Shown piece by piece: positions 7,501-16,150 of a stretch of DNA of 32,013 nt. Under the pieces are notes generated by a model. That model saw nothing but the letters and a program-made list of their open reading frames with translations, ran no database searches and was not told the DNA's origin. Source of the DNA: Bacteroidaceae bacterium (lineage in GTDB: Bacteria; Bacteroidota; Bacteroidia; Bacteroidales; Bacteroidaceae); the NCBI GenBank assembly GCA_024398495.1, contig JAKSJA010000020.1:1-32013 (forward strand), given 5' to 3'. How positions within the stretch are numbered: the first letter of the stretch is position 1; every line of letters begins with the position of its first letter. The position numbers were made by a program, and so were the translations under genes.

Positions 7501-7509
7501 CAAGGAAAT

Positions 7510-8265
7510 ATGGTGAGAGAAGACAAACTGCAGATAATGGGGATACTCAATGTCACACCCGACTCCTTTTATCCAGAATCCAGGAAACAGACGGAGAAGG
7601 AGATAGGAGTTCGTGCAGAGGAGATCTTTGAACATGGTGGCGACATCATAGATGTGGGGGCTGTTTCCACACGTCCAGGAGCATCAACCATATCTGAAGA
7701 AGAGGAAGAAAAACGTTTGACATTGGCTTTAAATATCATAAGGAGCATAAAAAATGATGCCGTCATATCCGTCGATACGACACGGGCATCCATAGCACGT
7801 TTCGTTGTGGAAGAGATGGGAGTTTCCATAATCAACGACATTAGTGGAGGACAGGACAACAAAATGTTTACAACAATATCAGCACTTCACATTCCATACA
7901 TATTGACATCTAATTCTGCTGACATCAAAGCCATAAAAAGTGATTTTGAGAAAAACATCACTCTGTTAAATCAATATGGGCATGATTCCATCATTCTTGA
8001 CCCAGGGTTCGGCTTTGGCAAGACATTGGAAGACAATTTTCATATTCTTAACAATATGGAAGATTTACATACTTTCGGCTTACCTATCCTCGTTGGACTG
8101 TCACGTAAGTCTATGATTTACAACACACTCCATTGCACACCGAATGAGGCGCTAAACGGTACAACCGTTCTCAACACCATTGCATTATGCAAAGGGGCAT
8201 CTATACTGCGTGTGCATGACGTCAGGGAGGCTGCCGAAGTCATAAAATTGTATCAACATTTATAA
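7510..8265 (+). CDS. folP: Dihydropteroate synthase FolP
   Basis: Cytoplasmic TIM-barrel enzyme that joins p-aminobenzoate to dihydropterin pyrophosphate in folate synthesis; the target of sulfonamides. The signatures are LQIMGILNVTPDSFYPES (7-24), DIIDVGAVSTRPGAST (45-60) with the phosphate-binding STRPGA loop, VSIINDISGG, and VGLSRKSMIYN. At 251 aa it is slightly short because the N-terminus begins right before the first strand. A TTG at 7498 is in frame but lies inside the promoter, so the ATG at 7510 was chosen. It is followed after 10 nt by cdaA, a pairing familiar in Bacteroidales. Confidence 0.96.
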   Translation: MVREDKLQIMGILNVTPDSFYPESRKQTEKEIGVRAEEIFEHGGDIIDVGAVSTRPGASTISEEEEEKRLTLALNIIRSIKNDAVISVDTTRASIARFVVEEMGVSIINDISGGQDNKMFTTISALHIPYILTSNSADIKAIKSDFEKNITLLNQYGHDSIILDPGFGFGKTLEDNFHILNNMEDLHTFGLPILVGLSRKSMIYNTLHCTPNEALNGTTVLNTIALCKGASILRVHDVREAAEVIKLYQHL

Positions 8266-8275
8266 AATCACGACT

Positions 8276-9052
8276 ATGTTTGCATTCTGGGATTTCACGG
8301 TACTGGACATTATAGACATCTTTTGCGTAGCATTATTGCTGTTCTATGTTTACAACAAGATGCGCAAGTCACGTGCCCTCAATATTTTCATAGGAATAAT
8401 AATCTTCATCATTATTTGGATTATTGTATCTCATGTACTACAGATGCCTTTGATGGGGTCATTGCTTGATAAGTTGACGAGTGTCGGATTGATTGCAATC
8501 ATAGTCATCTTCCAAGATGAAATACGACATTTCTTCTATACATTGGGAGCATCACAGAATGGGTTGAAAAAATTCCTGCACAACAATCACCAAAAGTCAT
8601 CTGACAAGAAAAGGAAAGATGAGATTATGGCTCTTGTCATAGCATGCAGGAATATGTCCAGAAGTAAAACCGGTGCACTGATAGTCTTGGAACGCAACGT
8701 GCGTTTGGATGAATTTATCAACTCCGGAGAGAAATTCAATGCAGAAATAAACCAACGTCTTATCGAAAACATTTTTTTCAAAAATTCGCCACTTCATGAC
8801 GGAGCATTGATAATTAGCAATAAACGTATCAAAGCTGCCAGTTGCATACTTCCTGTATCCCATAGCACAAACATTCCTAAAAATTTCGGCTTGCGACATC
8901 GTTCTGCCCTCGGTATATCTGAAATCTCAGATGCTGTTGTCATCGTGGTATCAGAAGAAACCGGTTTTATCACCGTTGCAATGGAAGATAAATTCATCGT
9001 TAAACTTACTGATGAAGAATTGGAAAGCCTGCTTGACAAAGAACTCATGTAA
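8276..9052 (+). CDS. cdaA: Diadenylate cyclase CdaA
   Basis: Membrane-bound enzyme that condenses two ATP into cyclic di-AMP, a second messenger for potassium/osmotic balance and wall homeostasis. The 258-aa protein has three N-terminal hydrophobic segments (about 8-26, 36-54, 61-79) followed by a DisA_N (DAC) domain. Catalytic motifs DGA (175-177, within [10 protein letters not shown]) and RHRSA (207-211) are intact, so it should be active. The CdaR partner found in Firmicutes is not adjacent. It is transcribed with folP and possibly reads into pta. Confidence 0.95.
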   Translation: MFAFWDFTVLDIIDIFCVALLLFYVYNKMRKSRALNIFIGIIIFIIIWIIVSHVLQMPLMGSLLDKLTSVGLIAIIVIFQDEIRHFFYTLGASQNGLKKFLHNNHQKSSDKKRKDEIMALVIACRNMSRSKTGALIVLERNVRLDEFINSGEKFNAEINQRLIENIFFKNSPLHDGALIISNKRIKAASCILPVSHSTNIPKNFGLRHRSALGISEISDAVVIVVSEETGFITVAMEDKFIVKLTDEELESLLDKELM

Positions 9053-9081
9053 ATTATGTCTTAACTAAAATACAACACATT

Positions 9082-10089
9082 ATGGATTTATTACAATCAA
9101 TCATCAATCGTGCGAAAAGCAACAAACAACGTATCGTTCTCCCCGAAGCGGAAGAAGAACGTACCTTGAAAGCCGCCGATAAAGTTCTCGCCGACGATAT
9201 TGCCGACCTCATACTCATTGGTAACCCAGGAAAGGTACATGCGCTTGCAGACAACTGTGGGCTACATAACATAGACAAAGCCACACTTATTGACCCTGAG
9301 AATTTCAATAAGAGTGAGGAATATGCTGAAAAACTCGCAGAACTGCGCAAAAGTAAAGGCATGACCATTGAAGAGGCACGCAAGTTAATAAAGAATCCTC
9401 TTTATCTGGGATGCATGATAATCAAAAATGGTGATGCTGACGGTCAGATTTCCGGAGCATTAAGCACTACCGGTGAAACTCTGCGTCCTGCATTGCAGAT
9501 TATCAAGACTGCACCAGGCATCACGTGTGTCAGCGGAGCCATGTTGCTCATCACAAACCAACCGCAATATGGAGAAAATGGAATCGTTGTAGTCGCAGAT
9601 GTGGCAGTGACGCCAATGCCTGACGCTGATCAGTTGGCACAGATTGCGGTATGCACTGCACAGACAGCCAAGAGTGTGGCTGGTTTCACAGAGCCACGTG
9701 TAGCCATGATGAGTTTCTCTACGAAAGGAAGTGCAAAACATGAAGTCGTAGATAAAGTCGTAGAAGCAACAAAACTGGCAAAAGAGAAAGATCCTTCATT
9801 AAAGGTTGACGGAGAGTTGCAGGCAGATGCTTCTCTTGTACCGTCAGTAGGTTCAAGCAAAGCACCGGGCAGCGATATTGCAGGCAAGGCAAATGTTCTT
9901 GTATTCCCTAACCTTGAAGCAGGAAACATAGGATACAAACTCGTACAGCGTCTTGGGGGTGCAGAAGCGCTTGGTCCGATACTGCAAGGTATCGCACGAC
10001 CTGTCAACGACCTCTCACGTGGATGTTCCGTTGACGACATATATAAGATGGTAGCAATAACAGCCTGTCAAGCACAGGATGCAAAATAA
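9082..10089 (+). CDS. pta: Phosphate acetyltransferase Pta
   Basis: Converts acetyl-CoA and phosphate to acetyl phosphate and CoA in the cytoplasm. The 335-aa protein is the short form consisting only of the catalytic PTA_PTB domain. Family stretches include [18 protein letters not shown] near the N-terminus, [20 protein letters not shown] split by the usual substrate loop, [18 protein letters not shown], and [20 protein letters not shown] near the C-terminus. It lies 29 nt after cdaA and 9 nt before ackA, forming the classic acetate/ATP-generating pair of a fermentative anaerobe. Confidence 0.97.
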   Translation: MDLLQSIINRAKSNKQRIVLPEAEEERTLKAADKVLADDIADLILIGNPGKVHALADNCGLHNIDKATLIDPENFNKSEEYAEKLAELRKSKGMTIEEARKLIKNPLYLGCMIIKNGDADGQISGALSTTGETLRPALQIIKTAPGITCVSGAMLLITNQPQYGENGIVVVADVAVTPMPDADQLAQIAVCTAQTAKSVAGFTEPRVAMMSFSTKGSAKHEVVDKVVEATKLAKEKDPSLKVDGELQADASLVPSVGSSKAPGSDIAGKANVLVFPNLEAGNIGYKLVQRLGGAEALGPILQGIARPVNDLSRGCSVDDIYKMVAITACQAQDAK

Positions 10090-10098
10090 AGATAAACA

Positions 10099-11298
10099 AT
10101 GAAGATTTTAGTATTAAACTGTGGCAGTTCATCCATAAAATACAAACTGTACAATATGGACAACCAGTCAGTAATGGCGGCTGGTGGCATAGAAAGAGTT
10201 GGAATGCCCGATTCTTTCAATCTCGTAAAACTTCCTGACGGAAGCAAGAAAAAACTCATGCACAACATTCCAGAGCATACTGAAGGTATCAAATTTATTT
10301 TCGAGTGTCTTACCGATTCGGAGATTGGTGCAATCAAAGACCTCAAAGAAATAGATGCTGTCGGTCATCGTGTAGTTCACGGTGGAGAGAAATTCAGTCA
10401 GAGCGTGCTCATTACTGATGATGTCATCAAACAAGTTAAGGAATGTACAGACCTCGCACCGCTTCACAATCCTGCAAACCTCAAGGGTATCGCTGCTGTC
10501 AGCAAACTCATGCCGGGACTCCCACAGGTAGGTGTCTTTGACACGGCTTTCCATCAGACAATGCCTGACTTTGCATATATGTATGCAGTTCCTTATGACA
10601 TGTATGAGAAATATGGAGTGCGTCGCTATGGATTCCATGGAACATCACATCGTTACGTATCGGCACGTGCATGTGAATTTCTTGGTGTCAAGGCAGAAGA
10701 AAAAAGAGTCATCACATGCCACATCGGCAATGGTGGTTCTCTTGCTGCTGTCAAGTTTGGCAAATGCATGGACACATCCATGGGACTCACACCACTTGAA
10801 GGTCTTATGATGGGTACACGCAGTGGCGACATTGATGGTGGAGCCATCACATTCATCGCAGAAAAGGAACATCTTGACATAAACGGCATATCAACACTTC
10901 TCAATAAGAAAAGCGGTCTTCTCGGCATTTCAGGACTGTCATCCGACATGCGTGACGTAACGGATGCGGCTAACAACGGCGACAAGAAAGCACAGCTTGC
11001 TCTCGACATGTATTTCTACCGAATAAAGAAATATATCGGTGCATACGCAGCAGCCATGGGTGGTGTTGACATCATCGTCTTCACAGCCGGTGTAGGCGAA
11101 AACCAAACCGTCATGCGTGAGACTATATGCAGCAACATGGAATGGATGGGTATCAAGTTGGACAACAAGAAAAACGCCACCATTCACGGCGAGGAAGCCA
11201 TCCTATCAACATCAGATTCAAAGGTGACCGTAGTATGCATACCTACTGACGAAGAACTGGTGATAGCACAGGACACTCTCGCCCTCACTAAGCATTAA
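10099..11298 (+). CDS. ackA: Acetate kinase AckA
   Basis: Transfers phosphate from acetyl phosphate to ADP, giving acetate and ATP. The 399-aa protein has the normal length and shows the family signature ILVLNCGSSSIKYKLY (3-18), AVGHRVVHGGEKF (about 85-97), GVFDTAFHQTMP, the active-site stretch YGFHGTSHRYVS, and TCHIGNGGSLAAV. The ASKHA-fold glycine-rich C-terminus GGVDIIVFTAGVGEN is intact. It is translated directly after pta with a 9-nt gap. Confidence 0.98.
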   Translation: MKILVLNCGSSSIKYKLYNMDNQSVMAAGGIERVGMPDSFNLVKLPDGSKKKLMHNIPEHTEGIKFIFECLTDSEIGAIKDLKEIDAVGHRVVHGGEKFSQSVLITDDVIKQVKECTDLAPLHNPANLKGIAAVSKLMPGLPQVGVFDTAFHQTMPDFAYMYAVPYDMYEKYGVRRYGFHGTSHRYVSARACEFLGVKAEEKRVITCHIGNGGSLAAVKFGKCMDTSMGLTPLEGLMMGTRSGDIDGGAITFIAEKEHLDINGISTLLNKKSGLLGISGLSSDMRDVTDAANNGDKKAQLALDMYFYRIKKYIGAYAAAMGGVDIIVFTAGVGENQTVMRETICSNMEWMGIKLDNKKNATIHGEEAILSTSDSKVTVVCIPTDEELVIAQDTLALTKH

Positions 11299-11301
11299 GC
11301 C

Positions 11302-11721
11302 ATGCTTATACGAAGACTGATAAGGAAGATTAAAGGTATTGGGCACCGATGGGGATTCGGTGTCCAGTCGCCTTTTGCATATCAGTTCACAAAGATGCTG
11401 TTCAGCAAGCCACGCAGAAAATATAGTAGAAATACATCTAAAAACATCATCACGCGCATTCTGCAATGGCAGGAAAGCAATCATCATAATACCGTTGTCA
11501 CGGATATTGATGAACGTTCAAAGATAGAGAACAGCATTGACAACATGGATGATGATACACTACTAATTATAAGAGGTATATACCGCGACAAGTCATCGTA
11601 CCGCTACTGGAAAGAATTACTCCTGCGGGAGAAGATACGGATATCCTTCGACCTCTACTATGTGGGAGTGATATCCATTCGCCACGGACTGTCGAAACAT
11701 AATTACATCATAAATTATTAA
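11302..11721 (+). CDS. Shortened methyltransferase-like conserved protein
   Basis: The ORF (139 aa) starts 3 nt after ackA. The N-terminus (HRWGFGVQSPFAYQFTKML, residues 16-34) and the C-terminus (KIRISFDLYYVGVISIRHG, about 111-129) resemble the two ends of a larger Bacteroidetes family, usually annotated as class I SAM-dependent methyltransferase-like proteins of roughly 220-260 aa. The glycine-rich SAM-binding core expected between the ends is not visible; only a DDDTLLIIRGIYRDKSSYRYW segment, shared with the family's late part, remains (quoted here with its acidic start at about 77). The family comparison is from memory. It may be an internally deleted remnant or a small derived protein, and catalysis is unlikely. 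Confidence 0.6.
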   Translation: MLIRRLIRKIKGIGHRWGFGVQSPFAYQFTKMLFSKPRRKYSRNTSKNIITRILQWQESNHHNTVVTDIDERSKIENSIDNMDDDTLLIIRGIYRDKSSYRYWKELLLREKIRISFDLYYVGVISIRHGLSKHNYIINY

Positions 11722-11748
11722 ACCGTATAACCGTATAACCGCATAACC
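11721..11748. repeat. Octamer microsatellite AACCGTAT, 3.5 units
   Basis: Two exact AACCGTAT units, one AACCGCAT and a partial AACC fill most of the 36-bp gap between the methyltransferase-like gene and the adenosyltransferase gene. Confidence 0.8.
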
Positions 11749-11757
11749 TTTCAAACC

Positions 11758-12306
11758 ATGCCCATCTATACAAAAACAGGAGACAAAGGAGAAACCAGTC
11801 TTGCCGACGGCAGAAGAGTGCGCAAATGCTGCACACGAGTAGAGGCCTACGGCACCATCGACGAGTTGTCATCACACATAGGACTTCTTATAGCGAAGAT
11901 GAAGGAAAGTAATGCCCCTGACGTTACCGCAATTATCCCCGATTTAATCGGCATACAGAATGATTTGTTCAACGTCAGTAGCGAACTGGCAGGAGTGCAT
12001 ACTACAGGCTATGGCGAGGCAATAAAAAAGTTAGAACACCACATTGACGATATAAGTCTCAATCTCCCTACCCTTCATGAGTTCATACTGCCAGGAGGTA
12101 CTGAATGTGCAGCCACAGCCCATATATGCCGTACCGTATGCCGCAGAGCAGAACGTTGCATCATCATATTGACAGAAACAGAAACAATAGACGAAAACAT
12201 CATCATCTATATCAACCGCCTCAGCGATTATCTGTTCATGTTAGCGAAAAAGTTGAATTTTATCGCCGGCGTCAAAGAAAATACATGGCAAAAAACTTGC
12301 AAATAA
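11758..12306 (+). CDS. PduO-type cob(I)alamin adenosyltransferase
   Basis: Transfers the adenosyl group of ATP to cob(I)alamin to make coenzyme B12 in the cytoplasm. The 182-aa protein shows the N-terminal MPIYTKTGDKGETSLADGRR ATP-binding segment, RVEAYGTIDELSSHIGLL, and HICRTVCRRAERCII with the Arg/Glu residues of the PduO/MMAB family, then NRLSDYLFMLAKKLN. It lies directly upstream of a DUF2795 gene, a neighbourhood I recall from other Bacteroidales. Confidence 0.94.
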   Translation: MPIYTKTGDKGETSLADGRRVRKCCTRVEAYGTIDELSSHIGLLIAKMKESNAPDVTAIIPDLIGIQNDLFNVSSELAGVHTTGYGEAIKKLEHHIDDISLNLPTLHEFILPGGTECAATAHICRTVCRRAERCIIILTETETIDENIIIYINRLSDYLFMLAKKLNFIAGVKENTWQKTCK

Positions 12307-12326
12307 TTTTTTATTTACTAATTTTG
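12296..12326 (+). promoter_or_regulatory. Promoter for the DUF2795 gene
   Basis: The -7 element TAATTTTG (12319-12326) is preceded after exactly 19 nt by CTTG (12296-12299), a near-match to the TTTG -33 element. It overlaps the end of the adenosyltransferase gene. Confidence 0.65.
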
Positions 12327-12386
12327 CCGCCTAATATGATGCAGTCATTGACTGTTTACCGCTAAAAATTAAAAAAATTATATATT

Positions 12387-12608
12387 ATGTACTGGACACT
12401 TGAATTAGCATCAAAACTTGAAGATGCACCATGGCCTGCAACGAAAGAAGAGCTGATAGACTATGCAACTCGTTCAGGTGCACCTATGGAAGTTCTCGAG
12501 AACCTCAGAGAGATAGAAGATGAAGGCGACATATACGAGAGCATTGAAGATATATGGCCTGACTATCCTACAAAAGAAGATTTTCTGTTTAACGAGGACG
12601 AATACTAG
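12387..12608 (+). CDS. DUF2795 family small acidic protein
   Basis: A 73-aa strongly acidic protein beginning MYWTLELASKLEDAPWPATK, then ELIDYATRSGAPMEVLENL and an acidic C-terminus ending LFNEDEY. This matches the DUF2795 family common in Bacteroidetes; its biochemical role is not known to me. The start is secure: an ATG with its own promoter and a 60-nt leader. Confidence 0.9.
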   Translation: MYWTLELASKLEDAPWPATKEELIDYATRSGAPMEVLENLREIEDEGDIYESIEDIWPDYPTKEDFLFNEDEY

Positions 12609-12640
12609 TTTCTTAGAACGACTTCTCCGACCTTATTGTA

Positions 12641-12703
12641 AAAGTATAGAGCAAACTTTTTTTGTTTGTACTATGGGGTGTGTCTTTTCTCCATCTATAC
12701 TTT
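12641..12703 (+). other. Possible three-way-junction RNA structure
   Basis: A perfect 10-bp inverted repeat AAAGTATAGA (12641-12650) / TCTATACTTT (12694-12703) encloses two further potential hairpins: CAAAC-T7-GTTTG (12652-12668) and ATGGGG / CTCCAT (12673-12678 / 12689-12694, one mismatch, sharing one base with the outer stem). It may be a weak terminator for the DUF2795 gene or a structured leader for the T9SS genes. Confidence 0.4.
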
Positions 12704-12800
12704 ATAATTTTTAATAACACGTTTTCTATTGCATCGTCAAAATATGGAGTTTCATTGTTAAAATAATGAAATAAAATGCGATAAAATACGTTATGTATTT

Positions 12801-13739
12801 GTGTTCGGACGCAAATTATGTTTATCATTGTTATGCTGCCTGTCGGCGACAGGGGTGTGGGCGCAGTACGATGCGGCTTTCGCACAGTATTGGTCTGTCC
12901 AGCCATTCTATAATCCTGCCTCCGTAGGAAAGGATCCAAAATTGAACATTGTCGGTGCTTATAATATGTCTTTGACTGGATTTACCCATAACCCGAAGAC
13001 AATGTATATCGGTGCGGATATGCCTGTAAGAATACTCAAATCTTATCATGGTGTCGGCATAGGAATCGTCAACGACCAAATAGGTCTGTTTCGTCATCAG
13101 AATATTCAGGCACAGTTTGCTGCTACCGTACATTTGTTTGGTGGCGATTTGAAGATTGGTGGACAAGTGGGATTGATAAACGAAAATTTTGAAGGGTCAA
13201 AACTTGACCTTGATGATGCTGACGACCCTGCTTTTATCAAATCCGACCAGACAGGCAGTTCTCTTGACTTATCCGCTGGTATCTATTACAAACATCGAAA
13301 TTTTTATGTGGGAGCATCTGCCAAACATCTTAATTCCCCAATGGTAGAACTGGGTGAACAAAACCAGATTGACATCGGAATGTCATATTATTTTCTCGGT
13401 GGGTGCAATATAAAGACAAATATTCCGTTTGTAAGTATACAACCGTCGTGTATATTGCGTACCGACATGTCGGCATATAAGGCTGACATTACCGTCAGAG
13501 GCACATACACAAAGGATGGCAAACGTCTGGAGGCTGGTGTATCATACAGTCCGAAGACGTCATATACCATTTACTTGGGCGGTGACTTCCATGGCGTCAA
13601 CCTGGGGTACAGTTATGAAATTTATACCTCTGCGCTGAAAATCGGCAATGGGTCACACGAACTGACATTGGGATATCAGATGGATGTAGATATGACAAAA
13701 AAGGGAAAGAACAAGCATAAAAGTGTAAGACTGTTATAG
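12801..13739 (+). CDS. PorP/SprF-family T9SS outer-membrane protein
   Basis: A 312-aa exported protein of the PorP/SprF family, predicted outer-membrane beta-barrel partners of the type IX secretion/gliding machinery. The signal peptide is residues 1-21 (cleavage about VWA|Q). The mature start QYDAAFAQYWSVQPFYNPAS and the following AYNMSLTGF are the family signature, and the rest alternates in barrel-like strands. The start is a GTG; no in-frame ATG lies between it and the upstream stop at 12759, and a later start would remove the signal peptide. It heads the cluster porP-gldK-gldL-gldM-gldN, matching the porPKLMN order of Porphyromonas gingivalis. Confidence 0.92.
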   Translation: MFGRKLCLSLLCCLSATGVWAQYDAAFAQYWSVQPFYNPASVGKDPKLNIVGAYNMSLTGFTHNPKTMYIGADMPVRILKSYHGVGIGIVNDQIGLFRHQNIQAQFAATVHLFGGDLKIGGQVGLINENFEGSKLDLDDADDPAFIKSDQTGSSLDLSAGIYYKHRNFYVGASAKHLNSPMVELGEQNQIDIGMSYYFLGGCNIKTNIPFVSIQPSCILRTDMSAYKADITVRGTYTKDGKRLEAGVSYSPKTSYTIYLGGDFHGVNLGYSYEIYTSALKIGNGSHELTLGYQMDVDMTKKGKNKHKSVRLL

Positions 13740-13767
13740 TTTAGAATTTAAAGACAAAAGACAAAAT

Positions 13768-15234
13768 ATGAATAACATTTTAAAAATTGCGAACAAGGCT
13801 ATATGTTGTAGCATGACTGTGATTACAATACTACTTGTTTTGACAGGATGTTTCAGCAATAAATCGGCTGTATCAACAGGTGGAGAACTGGTGGGCAGCA
13901 GCGGTCACAGTTACGTGGAGCCATCACCTTATGGTATGATAAGGATTGAAAGAGGCTCGCTAAAGATGGGTATTGAAAATCAAGACACTCTGTGGGGGAA
14001 AAACACACCTCTCAGAGAGATTTCCGTTGACGGTTTCTGGATGGATGATACAGAGGTCACAAACTCAGAATATAGGCAGTTCGTCAATTGGGTACGCGAC
14101 TCTATCTTCCGTGAGCGTCTGGCAGATCCTGCATATGGTGGCGATGAAACTTACAAGATAGAGGAAGATAAAGAAGGAAACCCTATCAAGCCTGTGCTAA
14201 ACTGGAAGAAGGCTTTACCAAAAAAAATGGATGAAGATCAACAGAGAGCTTACGAAAGTCTGTTTGTAACAAATCCTGTAACGGGTGAGAAGATGTTGGA
14301 CGCTAGGCAGATGAACTATCGTTATGAGATTTATGACTATACAGCTGCAGCAATGCGTAAGTATCGTCTGAATCCTAATGAAAGAAATCTAAACACCGAT
14401 ATTATGGTTAACTCCAGTGAGGTTGTGATGATTTCAAAAGATACGGCTTACATAAATGACGAGGGCGAAATAGTTAGACAGACAATAAACCGTCCGTTGA
14501 GTGGTCCTTGGGATTTCTTAAATACATATATCGTAAATATCTATCCTGATACGACATGTTGGGTTAATGATTTTCCTAATGCCATGAACGAAGTTTATAT
14601 GCGTCATTATTTCGCAAATGCCGCATATAATGATTATCCTGTCGTTGGTGTTACATGGGAACAGGCAAATGCATTTTGTGCATGGCGTACCGACTACTTG
14701 CTAAAAGGACTCGGTGGCGTGGCGAAATTCATACAACGTTACCGTCTGCCTACAGAGGCAGAGTGGGAATTTGCTGCCAGAGGGAAGGACGGAACAGAGT
14801 TTCCTTGGGATAATAAAGATGTCAAGGACGGCAGGGGATGTTTCTATGCAAATTTCAAACCAGATAATGGCGACTATACACAAGACGGAAATCTCATCAC
14901 ATCACGTGTTGGAAACTATTCAACAAACTCAAATGGTCTCTATGACATGGCAGGGAATGTGGCAGAGTGGACTTCTACAATATATACGGAAGCAGGTATC
15001 AATGCTATGAACGATATAAATCCGCAACTGTCGTATAATGCTGCAAAGGAAGACCCTTACCGCCTGAAGGTAAAGAGTGTGAGAGGTGGGTCATGGAAGG
15101 ATCCTGAATCATATATCCGCAGCGCATGGCGTTCATACGAATATCAAAATCAGCCACGTTCATACATAGGTTTCAGATGTGTAAGAAGTCTGGCAAGCAC
15201 TACAAGTAAAAAACAGAAAAAGCAAAAGAAATAG
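13768..15234 (+). CDS. gldK: T9SS ring lipoprotein GldK/PorK
   Basis: Outer-membrane lipoprotein that, in P. gingivalis, forms a large periplasmic ring with PorN. The 488-aa protein has a signal peptide with lipobox LTGC (Cys28) and a formylglycine-generating-enzyme-like (FGE/SUMF1) fold: GMIRIERGSLKMG, FWMDDTEVTNSEYRQF, YRLPTEAEWEFAARG, GLYDMAGNVAEWTS and VRGGSWKDPESYIRSAWRS. A long insertion (about residues 115-285) separates the first two parts, as is usual for GldK. The fold is used structurally here. Confidence 0.95.
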   Translation: MNNILKIANKAICCSMTVITILLVLTGCFSNKSAVSTGGELVGSSGHSYVEPSPYGMIRIERGSLKMGIENQDTLWGKNTPLREISVDGFWMDDTEVTNSEYRQFVNWVRDSIFRERLADPAYGGDETYKIEEDKEGNPIKPVLNWKKALPKKMDEDQQRAYESLFVTNPVTGEKMLDARQMNYRYEIYDYTAAAMRKYRLNPNERNLNTDIMVNSSEVVMISKDTAYINDEGEIVRQTINRPLSGPWDFLNTYIVNIYPDTTCWVNDFPNAMNEVYMRHYFANAAYNDYPVVGVTWEQANAFCAWRTDYLLKGLGGVAKFIQRYRLPTEAEWEFAARGKDGTEFPWDNKDVKDGRGCFYANFKPDNGDYTQDGNLITSRVGNYSTNSNGLYDMAGNVAEWTSTIYTEAGINAMNDINPQLSYNAAKEDPYRLKVKSVRGGSWKDPESYIRSAWRSYEYQNQPRSYIGFRCVRSLASTTSKKQKKQKK

Positions 15235-15237
15235 AAT

Positions 15238-16080
15238 ATGACTCATTACAGTAATTTCAATCTTATATACAGACTGCAGAAATGGATGGACAGCGTTGCT
15301 GGCCAAACATTTATGAATTATGCCTATTCATGGGGAGCAGCAGTCGTTATCCTCGGTACACTTTTCAAGTTAACACATCTGCCTTTCGCAAACGTGATGC
15401 TGTTTCTCGGTATGGGTACTGAGGTGTTCGTATTCTTCATCTCTGCTTTCGATCGTCCGTTTGACAAGACTGCCGATGGTCAGGTTTTGTTTAACAACAA
15501 CATGACAACAGGAGAAGACATGGCACACGAACAGACACCAACTGTACCAACTCTGGAAATCAGTGACATTGCAGACAAGGTAGTGGATAAATTACAGTCA
15601 TTACATATTGCTGCCGCTACTGAGGCTGCCGAAAGAATAGCACAGAAGAATGAAGAAAAGGATGACGGCGAAGAGAAACATGTAGATATAGCTGAGGCTT
15701 TGAATGCTATGCAGAATCCATCATGGCTGCAATTGCAGACACAGATTTCACCAGAAATGGCAGAGGCACAGCAGAATTATGTGGAATCACTCAACAATCT
15801 TACGGATATGTTGGCTAAGGTAAGTGAGCAGAGTGAAAAACTGACTCAGAACTCGGCAGAAATGGAAAATCTTAACCGTACACTTACCGGTATCTGCAAG
15901 ATTTATGAAATGCATCTCAAGAGTGCTGGTTCACAGGTGGGTGTCATAGACCTCATAAACGATCAGACACGCAAGATGGCAACACAGATAGAACAACTGA
16001 ATAGCATATACACACGCATGATAGAAGCAATGACTATCAACATGAGAGCCGCTGCTCCTGGTGTAAATCTTAACAACTAA
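15238..16080 (+). CDS. gldL: T9SS inner-membrane motor protein GldL/PorL
   Basis: Inner-membrane component that with GldM forms the proton-driven motor of the type IX secretion system. The 280-aa protein has two transmembrane helices (about residues 30-46 and 51-69) with the conserved glutamate in GMGTEVFVFFISAF, then a long cytoplasmic coiled-coil-rich region. It starts 3 nt after gldK, so translation is likely coupled. Confidence 0.94.
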   Translation: MTHYSNFNLIYRLQKWMDSVAGQTFMNYAYSWGAAVVILGTLFKLTHLPFANVMLFLGMGTEVFVFFISAFDRPFDKTADGQVLFNNNMTTGEDMAHEQTPTVPTLEISDIADKVVDKLQSLHIAAATEAAERIAQKNEEKDDGEEKHVDIAEALNAMQNPSWLQLQTQISPEMAEAQQNYVESLNNLTDMLAKVSEQSEKLTQNSAEMENLNRTLTGICKIYEMHLKSAGSQVGVIDLINDQTRKMATQIEQLNSIYTRMIEAMTINMRAAAPGVNLNN

Positions 16081-16082
16081 GT

Positions 16083-16141
16083 TAATTGATAATTGACAAT
16101 TGATAATTGATAATTACAACCGCAAAACCGTAAAACCGTAA
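16083..16141. repeat. Microsatellite-like spacer between gldL and gldM
   Basis: TAATTGA is repeated four times plus a partial unit (16083-16115, one unit starts with C), followed by AACCGCA, AAACCGTA and AAACCGTA (16118-16140). It fills the only sizeable gap inside the gldKLMN block. Confidence 0.8.
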
Positions 16142-16150
16142 TTAAAAGAC

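Noticed and set aside
12793-12803. -7 element directly before the porP-like gene (TGTATTTG-like)
   Set aside because: It misses the consensus and would put the transcript start downstream of the required GTG start codon.
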